Of a DNA stretch of 64,000 nucleotides, positions 1 to 9,203 are shown piece by piece; position 1 is the first letter of the stretch; each line of letters begins with the position of its first letter. The position numbers and the translations under genes are program-made. The DNA lies in the NCBI GenBank assembly GCA_024637255.1, contig JAGXFO010000007.1:32349-96348 (forward strand). Reading direction: 5' to 3'. Under the pieces are notes generated by a model that saw only the letters and a program-made list of their open reading frames with translations, had not been told where the DNA came from and ran no database searches. The stretch comes from Sulfurovum sp. GTDB taxonomy: Bacteria; Campylobacterota; Campylobacteria; Campylobacterales; Sulfurovaceae.

Positions 1-1715
1 TGGGCGGGATCATTCACATTGAATCCAACATCAAGCTTGAAAGGTCCTACAGGTGTCATATAACGCACACCTACACCAGCAGAGCTTATTATATCTCCTG
101 AAAAATCATAACTTTCTTCAGTAAGCATAGTATTGTCTGTAAATACGGCACCATAGATTTCATTCCAGATGGGATAATTCGCTTCCAGAGAAAAGTTTGC
201 CATCGTTGATGCTCCGTATATACTGTCTTGCGTAGAAGAAAGGATTACCCCCAGTTCCCTGAAACCATAAGCACGGTTGCTAAAGAACCCGCCGCCAAAG
301 AAAAATTTTGATTCAGGAAGACCATTTGTAGAGCTATCATCTACTACACCCGCTTTGCCAACGGCAGCAAGAGTAAGCTTTGAAAAAGTATGAATAATTC
401 TCCCCTCGAGTAGCGTTTTTAGATAGGGACTTGATTCTTCATCATAAGACAAGCCATACTCAGTATAAGCAGAGAGATAATACCCATATTTAGGATTAAG
501 CTTATCATCTCTTGCATCATATATCACATCCAGATAAGGATAAAAAAGATTAAAAATCCCTTCGTTGACTGCTTGTTGCAATTCAATATCACTCTCTAAA
601 GCACTGATTGTAATATTTTCAAAAGCAAGCCCGGCACGTAACTTTAACTTTCTATACTCATGTGTCAAATATCCCTGTGCGAAACCTTTTTCCTCTCGAA
701 AGCCTTCAAATTCTAAATTTGAATACCCTGTTTTGACATCCAAATCAATAGCATGATCAAGAACTGTAAAAAACACTGGTTTAAAATAGCTCAATACAAG
801 AAGTTGCTCTCTTTGCGACCATGCGGCTTTCAATCTTATGCTCTGTGCATTTCCGAAAAAATTCTTTTTTATTACCTCTCCCTGTACGCGAGCACCAACA
901 TAAGTATCATATCCTACGCCAGCTTCCACATAATATGGTTTTGATATTTCTTTAACCGTAATATCAACTGGAACTACATTATAAAACTTTTTATCCACAT
1001 CAATCAAAACACTATCAAATGCATCCAGAGAATAAAGATTTATCATAGTCTCATTTATCCGACTTGTGCTAAAATCTTTCCCTTCGGTCGCTCTTAGTCG
1101 TGATTTTACAATTTCTTCATCGATGGTCTCCAGACCGTTAATGGTTAATTTTCCAAATTGACAAATCTCTCCTTTTTGAAGAGTATATTCAACCCTAACG
1201 GTATGATTATCCAAATCCACATATGCTTTTGGATCAAAGTTATAACTACAATACCCTTCTTTTAATAATTGCTGAATGATTGCAGCTTTAATCGTTATAA
1301 ATATCTTGGCCTTGAAAATATCATCTGCATGAAAGGTAATAAAAGGGGAAATGTCATAGTCGCTATTGATACTAATATCAATTATTTTTACAGGTTTGTT
1401 TTCACTTATATTTACAAATACTGTTGTATTTGTTTCTCTAATTGCAAAGTTAGCATCATAAAAACCTTCAGAGTCATAAAAGCTTTTTAAAGAGGGTTGC
1501 AAAATAGGGAGTAATTTGTCATTAATGCGAGGTGTATCTTCTTTCCAAAATTCATAAAAACTTTTAGTATCGACTCCTACAGCCTCTTGAAGATCATCTT
1601 CATCAATGTGTTTTTGTCCTGAAAAATATATCTCATGTGTAGGCAGTACAATATCTTCAGAGAAAAGAAAAGAAAAAGAAAACAGTACTATCAACATTCT
1701 CAATCTATAATACAT
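1..1715 (-). CDS. TamA/BamA-family outer-membrane assembly protein (C-terminus beyond window)
   Basis: Translating the minus strand from the ATG at 1715 gives 571 codons without a stop, running off the window edge. A short hydrophobic leader (about 19 residues, ending FLFS) is followed by POTRA-like segments (a typical one reads GKLTINGLETIDEE) and then a beta-barrel with alternating aromatic strands and motifs such as GFREL and GVGVRYMTPVGPFKLD, typical of the bacterial surface antigen (Omp85) barrel. The family inserts or secretes outer-membrane proteins. The predicted size of about 580 residues with few POTRAs fits TamA better than BamA. It lies 10 nt downstream of gpsA, probably in the same transcript. 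Family is clear; TamA rather than another Omp85 paralogue is an inference. Confidence 0.8.
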   Translation of the reverse strand, partial: MYYRLRMLIVLFSFSFLFSEDIVLPTHEIYFSGQKHIDEDDLQEAVGVDTKSFYEFWKEDTPRINDKLLPILQPSLKSFYDSEGFYDANFAIRETNTTVFVNISENKPVKIIDISINSDYDISPFITFHADDIFKAKIFITIKAAIIQQLLKEGYCSYNFDPKAYVDLDNHTVRVEYTLQKGEICQFGKLTINGLETIDEEIVKSRLRATEGKDFSTSRINETMINLYSLDAFDSVLIDVDKKFYNVVPVDITVKEISKPYYVEAGVGYDTYVGARVQGEVIKKNFFGNAQSIRLKAAWSQREQLLVLSYFKPVFFTVLDHAIDLDVKTGYSNLEFEGFREEKGFAQGYLTHEYRKLKLRAGLAFENITISALESDIELQQAVNEGIFNLFYPYLDVIYDARDDKLNPKYGYYLSAYTEYGLSYDEESSPYLKTLLEGRIIHTFSKLTLAAVGKAGVVDDSSTNGLPESKFFFGGGFFSNRAYGFRELGVILSSTQDSIYGASTMANFSLEANYPIWNEIYGAVFTDNTMLTEESYDFSGDIISSAGVGVRYMTPVGPFKLDVGFNVNDPA

Positions 1716-1725
1716 ACCTCTCCCT

Positions 1726-2613
1726 TCAACTCAGCAAATCTTTTACACTTGCCATCGGATCTTTATTTTCTTCTATCATAGCATATACTTCTGCTGCGAT
1801 AGGCAGATAAATATTTTTATCTGTGGCTATTTTATGCAAAGCTGTAGCAGTAGGAACGCCCTCTGCCACTTCGCCCAGCTCTTCGAGTATCTCATCCATA
1901 CTTTTTCCCTTGGCCAATCCTAATCCTACCCTATAGTTTCTTGAAAGTGTGGAACTTGCCGTAAGAAATAGGTCACCTGCTCCACCTAAAGAAAGAAATG
2001 TTTCTGTTTTTGCACCAAAAGCTTCTCCAAAACGCGTCATCTCGACCAAACCTCTAGAAATCAGTGCTGCTCTTGCATTATTGCCAAGCCCAAGCCCTTC
2101 GCATACCCCACTAGCAATGGCGATAACATTCTTATAGGCACCCGCGACTTCTGCACCTACAACATCATCACTCACATAGCCCTTGATAAAGCTTGGTAAA
2201 GCATTCGCATAGGTTTGAGCTAATATCTGATTTGATGAACTGATTATCAGTGCTGTAGGAAGTGACTTCTGCACTTCTGCTGCAAAGGAAGGACCAGAAA
2301 TAAAGGCAAGCCTGCTCTTAGAAACGAAAGAACCATAAACTTCATTAAGAAATGCTCCCGTACTTATCTCTATACCTTTGGCAGCTACTAAAATATTCTG
2401 ACCATAATCAATAAAATTTTCTTCCATCCAGCCACGTACGAACTGTGCGGGTATGGCAAGTACAAGATATTGACATTTCAATGCGACTTCAAGTGATACA
2501 AAGTTTTCTATCTCTTTGGGTGTGCGAGAATAAATCACAACATCGTTGTTTTGACTAAAAGCGTGATAGAGCGCCTGTCCCCATTTACCTGCTCCTATAA
2601 TGGCCAGCTTCAT
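1726..2613 (-). CDS. gpsA: NAD(P)-dependent glycerol-3-phosphate dehydrogenase
   Basis: 295 residues, slightly shorter than the usual 330. It reduces dihydroxyacetone phosphate to sn-glycerol 3-phosphate, the backbone for phospholipid synthesis, in the cytosol. The N-terminal Rossmann motif GAGKWG is at 7-12, AAKGIE at 77-82, SGPSFA at 106-111, the catalytic-lysine region KNVIAIASG at 161-169, and NNARAALISRG at 178-188. The ATG overlaps the stop of the upstream K+ channel gene by 4 nt (ATGA), so translation is probably coupled. Confidence 0.95.
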   Translation of the reverse strand: MKLAIIGAGKWGQALYHAFSQNNDVVIYSRTPKEIENFVSLEVALKCQYLVLAIPAQFVRGWMEENFIDYGQNILVAAKGIEISTGAFLNEVYGSFVSKSRLAFISGPSFAAEVQKSLPTALIISSSNQILAQTYANALPSFIKGYVSDDVVGAEVAGAYKNVIAIASGVCEGLGLGNNARAALISRGLVEMTRFGEAFGAKTETFLSLGGAGDLFLTASSTLSRNYRVGLGLAKGKSMDEILEELGEVAEGVPTATALHKIATDKNIYLPIAAEVYAMIEENKDPMASVKDLLS

Positions 2614-4247
2614 GTCTCCATCCTTCCTGCATTATATTCAATCATTTCAACAAACTGTGATGCACTTTCTTCATACATATCAAATATTTTATTCACACCA
2701 GCTAAGATAAATTTTCTATTGTCTTCTTTGCTATCCGAAAGTGCTATGATCTCACCACTAAACCCATTGGCGCGCAATGTAATACTATAGTAAACATTGA
2801 TAGCTTCATCATCCATGGCACACACTGCAATGCCATTATTGATATCTGGTGCTTCGTTGCTATTTTTATCGATAAGTATCACATTAGTAAAACCGTCGTT
2901 CTTGGCTACTGTATAATACACAGTATCAATTTCATAAATAGTGACTTCCATTCCTGCTTCTTTGAGCTCTTTACAGATATGGGCACTCTTGTGTGTGTAT
3001 CCAAAAAAGAAGATATTTTGTTTCTCATCTTTATTGAGTTTCATCAAGTAATTAAAGGCTTTTCTATCGACTGCATCATAAGGCTTGACTACTCCATCTA
3101 CCTTTGTAGCTTTGTACTGTGGTCGCAACTCTACCTGATTCATACGGCTATATACCACAGACTTGGCATAAACACTTTTTGCATTGAGTATGAAGTAGAT
3201 ATTGTCTATATCTGAACTTTTCAAGGTAAGCATCGCGGCTATGTTTCCTCTTTCATGCAATGTTTCAATGAGCTTCGCAGATGAACCATCCTCATGTATC
3301 ACTTGATGACCATCCTGTTCTGCCATGGCCGCTTTATATTCATCATTTTCTACAATCACCGGTTCATAAACTTTATGACTTTTCAATTTTTTAGCAATTG
3401 TTGTGCCCAAATGCCCATAGCCATTAATGATGATCACATTATGCATTTTATTTACATGGTTAATACTATCCTGATTACGCAGCTCATCAAATCGTTGGGA
3501 AAAAGCAGAAACCATCACAGAGGTCACAAATGAAATCATAGCAATACCAAAAATAATACCGAACATCGAGACCACTTTACCCAAGTCAGTCACCGGAGAG
3601 ATATCACCATATCCCACCGTAGAAATGGTAATGAGTGCCCAGTATATAGCATCCAAATAAGAATGCAATGATTCATTAATGCCAAATTCAAGCAGATAGA
3701 AGATGGAGCCAAAGGTAAAAGTCACACCAAAAAGCATGTATCCCAAAAATATGAATTCAAAACGTTTTTTAAGCAATGCATCAAAAAGACTGGATGCACC
3801 ATGCATGTAGTGATAGAGTTTAAGCAATCGTATAATTCTAAATTTCGGGAAAATGGCCACAATATCAATCAATGCAGGCAAAGAAATCATATAACGCAGT
3901 TTAAGTTTTAAGACTGTCCAGTATTGTCTAGATCTTGATTCAGAAGATGCAGAAATAATATATTTATGTATGTCATGGCTTATCCACAGTCTCAAGAGAT
4001 ACTCCAAAGCAAAGATACCCGTGACAAAATAAAGATCTATCTTTACAAGCCACTGGGGTACTTTTTCTGTTTTGCTCATAACAAGTATAGAAATAGAAAT
4101 GATAATAAGCACTATCATGAACGCATCGAAGTATTTTTTATACGGGTAGTTTATATCTTCAAGAAGCGAACGGAAGAATGATTTTACTTTTTGATAGCGC
4201 ACAGATCCATACATGATATGCGAAAGTTTCAATATAAAGTCATGCAT
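2610..4247 (-). CDS. Voltage-gated-type potassium channel with C-terminal RCK (TrkA-N) domains
   Basis: 545 residues. The N-terminal part carries about six membrane segments (residues 40-250). A weakly charged S4-like stretch (FRIIRLLKLYHYM, about 136-148) precedes a pore loop with the selectivity filter TVGYGD at 210-215. After the last helix comes an RCK/TrkA-N domain with the nucleotide-binding motif GYGHLG at 276-281, then a second TrkA-like half from about 405 (NIFFFGYTHKSAH). This is the Kch/MthK layout of a K+-selective channel gated by a cytosolic ligand. The ligand cannot be told from sequence. It sits between gatB and gpsA and is separated from gatB by a terminator-like hairpin. Confidence 0.9.
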   Translation of the reverse strand: MHDFILKLSHIMYGSVRYQKVKSFFRSLLEDINYPYKKYFDAFMIVLIIISISILVMSKTEKVPQWLVKIDLYFVTGIFALEYLLRLWISHDIHKYIISASSESRSRQYWTVLKLKLRYMISLPALIDIVAIFPKFRIIRLLKLYHYMHGASSLFDALLKKRFEFIFLGYMLFGVTFTFGSIFYLLEFGINESLHSYLDAIYWALITISTVGYGDISPVTDLGKVVSMFGIIFGIAMISFVTSVMVSAFSQRFDELRNQDSINHVNKMHNVIIINGYGHLGTTIAKKLKSHKVYEPVIVENDEYKAAMAEQDGHQVIHEDGSSAKLIETLHERGNIAAMLTLKSSDIDNIYFILNAKSVYAKSVVYSRMNQVELRPQYKATKVDGVVKPYDAVDRKAFNYLMKLNKDEKQNIFFFGYTHKSAHICKELKEAGMEVTIYEIDTVYYTVAKNDGFTNVILIDKNSNEAPDINNGIAVCAMDDEAINVYYSITLRANGFSGEIIALSDSKEDNRKFILAGVNKIFDMYEESASQFVEMIEYNAGRMET

Positions 4248-4296
4248 TATAAACTCTCCTTGCAGGGCACAGTGTACTCATTACAGCATTTACAAT

Positions 4297-4322
4297 AAAG
4301 TGTTGTGTGTTCACAACACTTT
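4297..4322 (-). terminator. Hairpin downstream of gatB
   Basis: Perfect 11-bp inverted repeat (AAAGTGTTGTG, 4-nt loop, CACAACACTTT) starting 4 nt after the gatB stop. The run of T at the 3' arm on the minus strand fits a weak intrinsic terminator; read-through into the K+ channel gene is possible. Confidence 0.6.
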
Positions 4323-4326
4323 AGCA

Positions 4327-5757
4327 TTAGCCCAATCTCTTCTTTAACAGCTCATTTACCTTGCCAGGGTTTGCCGTGCCCTTACTTGCCTTCATCGTTT
4401 CGCCTACAAAGAAGCCAAAGAGTTTGTCTTTACCCGACTTATACTGCTCTACTTTGTCTGGATTTGTAGCCAAAATGTCATCGATGATTGTCAAAATCGC
4501 TCCATCATCACTTACCTGGGCAAGACCTAGCTTTTCTATAAGTGCCTCAATATCACGGCTCTCATTTTCCATCATATAATCAAGTATCTCTTTGGCACCT
4601 GAGCCAGAAATGGTACTGTCAGAAATTTTAGACACCAGTGTACCAAGTGTTTTGGCATTCACAGGCGTACTTTCCATAGAAAGCCCCGCTTTATTGAGAC
4701 GTCCAAGCAACTCTGATGTCAACCATGTCACTGCTGTTTTGGCCACAGCACCGTTTTGCATCATCTCTTCAAAATAGTATGACATCTCTTTGTCTGAAGT
4801 AATGACTTCTGCATCATCCTTTTTAATACCCAACTCTTCCGTATAACGTTTCACTTTTGCATCCGGCAGCTCAGGCATAATTTTTGCCTGCTCTATCATC
4901 TCCTGCGTTACGACAAGCGGACGCAAATCCGGGTCTGGAAAATAACGATAATCTGCAGCCTCTTCTTTGCCTCTCATAGACTTTGTGACACTTTCGGCCA
5001 CATTCCAAAGACGTGTTTCCTGCTTTACTTCCTGTTCATACACACCATCTTCATAGGCTTCAGTCTGTCTTTGTACTTCATAGGCGATGGCGGCTGCCAC
5101 GAATTTAAATGAATTGATATTTTTTATCTCCACTCTCGTACCAAATGCTTCTTGTCCTTTGGGACGAATGGAAACGTTCACGTCACATCTGAAAGAGCCC
5201 TCTTGCATATTTGCATCGGATATATCAAGATAACGTACAGTGGAGTGCAGTTTTTTCAAATAAGCCACTGCTTCATCTGAATTTCTCATATCTGGATCAG
5301 AGACGATTTCAAGCAGAGGCGTACCTGCCCGGTTTAAGTCTACTTTAGAATGATCACCCTCATGCATGTTCTTACCTGCATCAGCTTCAAGGTGTGCTTG
5401 AGTCATACCAATGCGTTTTTGAGACCCGTCGGGAAGATCTATAAACAACTCACCTTTTTGGACAATGGCACGAGTGAGTTGAGTGATCTGATAGGCAGAA
5501 GGACTATCTGGATAAAAATACGACTTTCTATCAAAAATAGAAGTATGATTTACATTTGCATTAATGGCGTATCCCAGCCTCATTGCTTTAATCGCAGCCT
5601 CTTTGTTTACCACCGGCAATGCACCGGGAAGTGCCAGACAAGTAGGGCAGGTATTGGTATTTTGATGCTCTGCAAAAGAAGTAGGACAGGCGCAAAAGAG
5701 TTTTGTTTTAGTATTAAGCTGAACATGAACTTCAAGACCAATGACGGTTTCAAACAT
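4327..5757 (-). CDS. gatB: Asp-tRNA(Asn)/Glu-tRNA(Gln) amidotransferase subunit B
   Basis: 476 residues, normal GatB length. It binds misacylated Glu-tRNA(Gln) or Asp-tRNA(Asn) and carries the kinase/amidation site of the GatCAB complex. The start reads MFETVIGLEVHVQLNT, the family signature, with a zinc-binding-type CACPT and NTCPTCLALPGALP shortly after. The C-terminal part is the tRNA-binding GatB/YqeY domain (from about 325), ending GKVNELLKKRL. Campylobacterota lack glutaminyl- and/or asparaginyl-tRNA synthetase, so it is expected to be essential. gatA and gatC are not in this window. Confidence 0.97.
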   Translation of the reverse strand: MFETVIGLEVHVQLNTKTKLFCACPTSFAEHQNTNTCPTCLALPGALPVVNKEAAIKAMRLGYAINANVNHTSIFDRKSYFYPDSPSAYQITQLTRAIVQKGELFIDLPDGSQKRIGMTQAHLEADAGKNMHEGDHSKVDLNRAGTPLLEIVSDPDMRNSDEAVAYLKKLHSTVRYLDISDANMQEGSFRCDVNVSIRPKGQEAFGTRVEIKNINSFKFVAAAIAYEVQRQTEAYEDGVYEQEVKQETRLWNVAESVTKSMRGKEEAADYRYFPDPDLRPLVVTQEMIEQAKIMPELPDAKVKRYTEELGIKKDDAEVITSDKEMSYYFEEMMQNGAVAKTAVTWLTSELLGRLNKAGLSMESTPVNAKTLGTLVSKISDSTISGSGAKEILDYMMENESRDIEALIEKLGLAQVSDDGAILTIIDDILATNPDKVEQYKSGKDKLFGFFVGETMKASKGTANPGKVNELLKKRLG

Positions 5758-5783
5758 AGTGAGTATCCTTCTAAATCATACGT

Positions 5784-5806
5784 GATATAATTAGAATTAT
5801 TATATC
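5784..5806. promoter_or_regulatory. Inverted repeat between gatB and a gene relic
   Basis: GATATAAT, a 7-nt spacer, and ATTATATC form a perfect 8-bp inverted repeat upstream of gatB (start at 5757) and of the plus-strand relic at 5910. It contains TATAAT-like hexamers on both strands, so it may be a divergent promoter or operator. Only the symmetry is observed. Confidence 0.35.
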
Positions 5807-5909
5807 GTTTTTGTTATTTAGGATTGATGAGACTCTTCAACAAGGTACTTATCTTTAATCTCGATACAATACAAGTTATTGTCATTTCTACTTTTAAAGG
5901 ATACTGTTC

Positions 5910-6056
5910 ATGGATGAAAACAAACGCTTAGGGATGCTTTGGGCGCCCTTCATTGCAGATGCTTATGCACTCTATGGATAGAAGAGATGACGCAGTATGC
6001 CTTGATAGAAAAAAGTATCAAAACTATCGCCCAGCACTCCAAACGCAACACTGTAC
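5910..6056 (+). pseudogene. Relic of an ADP-ribosylglycohydrolase gene
   Basis: A Shine-Dalgarno-like AAAGGA precedes an ATG at 5910. The first 23 codons, ending in a TAG at about 5979, include GMLWAPFIADAYAL, which closely resembles the N-terminus of ADP-ribosylglycohydrolase (DraG-type) proteins, where GMLWGAFVADALALG-like sequence is typical. A second piece in another frame follows (5980-6050, containing TQYALIEKSIKTIAQ), perhaps from the gene's 3' end. The family is about 300 residues, so most of it is deleted. The relic faces the 3' end of the thiE-like gene. The N-terminal match is from family knowledge and could be tested by protein search. Confidence 0.55.
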
Positions 6057-6593
6057 TCAGTCCGCAAAATAACGTATGGATGCAAATCCGCTTGCTCCTG
6101 ATTTCTCGCAGGAATCTATCTGCTCTTGTGTCAAAATACCACCCAATGCAATCACTGGTATGTCGACAGTTTGCAGCAATGCTTCCAAGGCTTTTAACCC
6201 CAACGCTTTGCCTTTATTGGGCGTTTCAAATACAGGACTGTAGGTAATCATATCCGCACCTAATGCTTTGGCCAGTTTTGCTTCGTCCGGAGTGTGGGTA
6301 CTGATAACAACAAATAGCCCCAATTTCTTTGCCTTTGATATATCCCTGAACTGTGTGCTTGAGAGATGTACGCCATCTGCACCAAAGGTGTTTGCCTGAA
6401 GATATTCACGATGAAGCAGTACCTTCTCGAAGCCTTTGGCATTTTCAACAAACAACTTGGCGTTATACGCATAGTTGGCATTGTCTTTATCCCGGTAAAC
6501 AATCATGGAAGCTTTTTGGGAAAATCTTTTTAAGTCATGTTCCAAGTAGTTAAAGTCTAAAGTGAGAGGGTCAGTGATAGCATAGCGTATCAT
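6057..6593 (-). CDS. Thiamine phosphate synthase-like (ThiE/TenI family) protein
   Basis: 178 residues with a TIM-barrel ThiE/TenI signature: GVHLSS at 74-79, SPVFETPNKG at 119-128, ALGGI at 149-153 and ASIRYF at 171-176. True ThiE (about 210 residues) joins HMP-PP and HET-P to thiamine phosphate; TenI-like relatives aromatise the thiazole. The short N-terminus and the divergent pyrophosphate-binding part mean the exact reaction is uncertain. The ATG overlaps the upstream small membrane-protein gene by 4 nt. Confidence 0.8.
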   Translation of the reverse strand: MIRYAITDPLTLDFNYLEHDLKRFSQKASMIVYRDKDNANYAYNAKLFVENAKGFEKVLLHREYLQANTFGADGVHLSSTQFRDISKAKKLGLFVVISTHTPDEAKLAKALGADMITYSPVFETPNKGKALGLKALEALLQTVDIPVIALGGILTQEQIDSCEKSGASGFASIRYFAD

Positions 6594-6871
6594 TGGGGGT
6601 TGTTGTTCTCTTTTTGCATAAGAAGTTTTTCAAGCAGTGCAGTTTGTTTTTGAAGTTCAAGCTGGTTCTCTTTTCCTGTAATGATATGTTCAAGCAAAAG
6701 CACGCCTACCATACCGGGCAAAGCGCCCATAAATGCAGACACAATAGCCCAAAAAAAGTTATCATGATAAAAAATGAGAAAGGAAGTGACAGCGCCAAGC
6801 AGAGCAGATGCCCATGCTACGCCTAAAAGAAAGTTGACCACAAAACCTAAAGCTCTATTTTGCAGTCTCAT
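6590..6871 (-). CDS. Small two-helix membrane protein next to atpB
   Basis: 93 residues: two hydrophobic segments (about 8-33 and 38-62), then a charged helical tail rich in E, K, L and Q that may form a coiled coil. It lies 21 nt downstream of atpB and overlaps the thiE-like gene. The position next to a solitary atpB recalls Campylobacter, where a small integral membrane protein gene follows atpB. An AtpI-like assembly role can be guessed from context, but I see no diagnostic motif. Confidence 0.7.
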   Translation of the reverse strand: MRLQNRALGFVVNFLLGVAWASALLGAVTSFLIFYHDNFFWAIVSAFMGALPGMVGVLLLEHIITGKENQLELQKQTALLEKLLMQKENNNPQ

Positions 6872-6892
6872 ATTTAATACTCTGAGCCGATC

Positions 6893-7570
6893 TTAATGAT
6901 CGTCTTCAATAGCTACTGCACCTGCAAGGTACACATAGATAAGGATCATAAATACAAAAGTCTGAAGCAATGCAGAAAACGTAAGCAAAAGGTATGCAGG
7001 AAGCGGTGCAACAAAAGGCACTAGCATAAGAAGTACCCACAAAAACAGATCATCACCCTTGATGTTACCAAAAAGTCTGAATGAAAGTGAAATGATTCTT
7101 GAAATATGAGAAACGATCTCGATTGGGAACATTAAGGGTGCAAGGATTTTAACAGGACCTGCAAAATGCGCAAAATATTTTATCAAACCATTTTTCTTGA
7201 TACCTTCGTAATTGTAGTAGAAAAACACTAAAAGCGCTAAAGGTAGAGTAATATTGATGTTTGAAGTTGGTGCTTCAAATCCTGGGATAATACCAATAAC
7301 GTTTGAAACAAATACAAACAGTCCAACCGCTGCAACAAGCGGAAGATACTTTCTTGCAAGTTCTTCACCGATCACATCTTTACCCATAGCAATCGCACCG
7401 CCAAGGTACGCTTCCATAACATTTTGCGTACCTGTCGGTACAGCTCTAAGACTCTTTGTTGCCATTTTAGCAATGACAAGAATTATTATTGCCACTAAAA
7501 CCAAATGTGCAACAAACATCATTTGTCCGTGACCAAAAATAGCACCCAGGTAAGTAAATACACCTTCCAT
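6893..7570 (-). CDS. atpB: F1Fo ATP synthase subunit a
   Basis: 225 residues with five to six hydrophobic segments. It forms the proton half-channels of the Fo motor in the inner membrane. The essential arginine lies in SLSFRLFGN (R165, equivalent to E. coli aR210), followed by conserved C-terminal helices ending in AVAIEDDH. As usual in Campylobacterota, the other atp genes are not adjacent. The ATG at 7570 is the first residue of the conserved N-terminus. Confidence 0.96.
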   Translation of the reverse strand: MEGVFTYLGAIFGHGQMMFVAHLVLVAIIILVIAKMATKSLRAVPTGTQNVMEAYLGGAIAMGKDVIGEELARKYLPLVAAVGLFVFVSNVIGIIPGFEAPTSNINITLPLALLVFFYYNYEGIKKNGLIKYFAHFAGPVKILAPLMFPIEIVSHISRIISLSFRLFGNIKGDDLFLWVLLMLVPFVAPLPAYLLLTFSALLQTFVFMILIYVYLAGAVAIEDDH

Positions 7571-7626
7571 AAAACATCCTCTTGTAAGTTTAATATTGCG
7601 TGATTATACCTATTTACACCTTAGTT

Positions 7627-8415
7627 TTACGCCAATCTTTCCTGACCTAAACGATAAAGTGCAAAATCATATTTGATGGGATCTGATTCATCAAATGTGC
7701 GTAAAGTATCTGTCAATTCTATACTTGCTTTCATGTCGTACGTTTTACGTTTGAGCAATCCTAAACGACGAGAGACTTGAAAGGTGTGTGTATCCAAAGG
7801 CATGAGCAAGTCTTTTTTGTCTATCTTTGACCATAGTCCCATATCTAAAGCATCTTTTCGTACCATCCAGCGCAGGTACATCATATAACGCTTATGCGTG
7901 CCTGATGCACTTAACTTTTTAGGTACGCAACCTGTTAAAAAATTGTATCCTCTTGTCTGTCTGGGGTATACAGACTGCAAAGTTTCCATAAATCCCCACA
8001 ATCCGTCTAAAACATTTTCCTCTTTTTTATACCCTGCATAGAAGATGTTTTCAATGCTCTCCTGACATCTCAAACGTTTCAGTGCTATAAAAAGTGACGC
8101 GATATCTTCAGCGTTTTGAAAACGATAATAGTGTGAAGAGAGTGCTTTTCGTATCTTCTCATCACTTGCATCCAATAACGAAAAATCCAAACTTTGCAGA
8201 AACTTCACAATGAGTCCTGCATTTCCGTAAGCAAACAGGGCACAAATGAGGGCTACAGTTTCATCTTGATATTTTAATGCAACCATCAGCGGGTCTGGCT
8301 TTTCGTCGGAAATCTCAGAAATCGTGTTTCTGGCCTCTACTTCTTTATCCAGTAATATTTTTATTTCAGATATGTTCAAATCATTTACTCCAAAAGCGCC
8401 CAGGTAGGTGAGCAT
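7627..8415 (-). CDS. TIGR02757 (DUF2400) family protein
   Basis: 262 residues matching the TIGR02757/DUF2400 family of unknown function: KPDPLMVALKYQDE near the N-terminus, FLTGCVPKKLSASGTHKRY centrally, MYLRWMVRKD, and DTHTFQVSRRLGLLKRKT. The C-terminal half resembles the helix-hairpin-helix DNA-glycosylase fold, which is why a nucleic-acid role is sometimes suggested; that is not established. It stands between atpB and lptB with 56-65 nt gaps on either side. Confidence 0.85.
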   Translation of the reverse strand: MLTYLGAFGVNDLNISEIKILLDKEVEARNTISEISDEKPDPLMVALKYQDETVALICALFAYGNAGLIVKFLQSLDFSLLDASDEKIRKALSSHYYRFQNAEDIASLFIALKRLRCQESIENIFYAGYKKEENVLDGLWGFMETLQSVYPRQTRGYNFLTGCVPKKLSASGTHKRYMMYLRWMVRKDALDMGLWSKIDKKDLLMPLDTHTFQVSRRLGLLKRKTYDMKASIELTDTLRTFDESDPIKYDFALYRLGQERLA

Positions 8416-8444
8416 TATACTAAATAAAATTCAGCCTTAGTCTA

Positions 8445-8469
8445 GGAAAGTGAGCTTCGCCTATTTTCC
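8445..8469. terminator. Stem-loop between lptB and the TIGR02757 gene
   Basis: GGAAAGTGAGC, loop TTC, GCCTATTTTCC: an 11-bp stem with G-T wobbles and one mismatch, 12 nt after the lptB stop on the minus strand. There is no clear T-run, so termination is only a possibility. Confidence 0.3.
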
Positions 8470-8480
8470 GTCCCACCCAT

Positions 8481-9203
8481 CTAAAGGGTAAAGTGCTCGC
8501 CAAGATAGTGTTTTTTCACATTTTCATCATTGGCTATCTCATTGCTAGTACCCGTGGCCAACATCTCACCGTTACGCATCACGTATACCCTATCACAAAT
8601 ACCGAGTGTTTCGCGTACATTATGGTCTGTAATGAGTATGCCCATATCAAGATCAACCAGTTGTTTAATAATACTTTGAATGTCTACCACCGCTATAGGA
8701 TCCACCCCGGCAAAAGGTTCATCCAGCAGTAAAAACTTTGGTTCTCCCACTAAAGCTCTGGCTATCTCAACCCTTCTTCTTTCTCCACCGCTTAAGCGTA
8801 TGCCTTGTCGTGCACGTATAGGTTCAATATTGAAAATCTCAAGCAGCTTATCAATGCGTGGCTGAATCGTCTCTTTTTTAAGATTCAATGCTTCAGCAGC
8901 TATGAGTAAATTTTCCTCCACGCTCAAATCTTTAAAAATACTCGATTCCTGAGGCAGGTATCCTATGCCCATCTGTGCACGGGCGCTTAAAGGCAGTTTG
9001 GTAATATCTGCGCCATCTAAAAACACCTGTCCCTCCGTAGCATCTGTCAATCCACACACCATATAAAATGACGTTGTCTTTCCTGCACCGTTTGGTCCCA
9101 GAAGCCCTACGATCTCTTTGCTCTTCACATACAAAGAGATATTATGTACTATCTTTGTTTTTTTAATGGTTTTAGCAAGATTTTTGGCTTCTAGTATATG
9201 CAT
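8481..9203 (-). CDS. lptB: LPS export ABC transporter ATP-binding protein
   Basis: 240 residues, the standard LptB size. It hydrolyses ATP to power LptFG extraction of lipopolysaccharide from the inner membrane. Walker A GPNGAGKTT is at 36-44, Q-loop Q85, signature LSGGERR at 137-143, Walker B LLLDEP at 158-163 and the switch histidine H194. The text GYLPQESSIFKDLSVEEN is typical of LptB. It overlaps tsaE by one base (stop/start). LptFG are not in this window. Confidence 0.95.
   Translation of the reverse strand: MHILEAKNLAKTIKKTKIVHNISLYVKSKEIVGLLGPNGAGKTTSFYMVCGLTDATEGQVFLDGADITKLPLSARAQMGIGYLPQESSIFKDLSVEENLLIAAEALNLKKETIQPRIDKLLEIFNIEPIRARQGIRLSGGERRRVEIARALVGEPKFLLLDEPFAGVDPIAVVDIQSIIKQLVDLDMGILITDHNVRETLGICDRVYVMRNGEMLATGTSNEIANDENVKKHYLGEHFTL

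Noticed and set aside
6057..6593. The ThiE-like gene as a truncated pseudogene
   Set aside because: Although about 30 residues shorter than usual, it has a good start, a coupled overlap with the gene before it and all C-terminal motifs.
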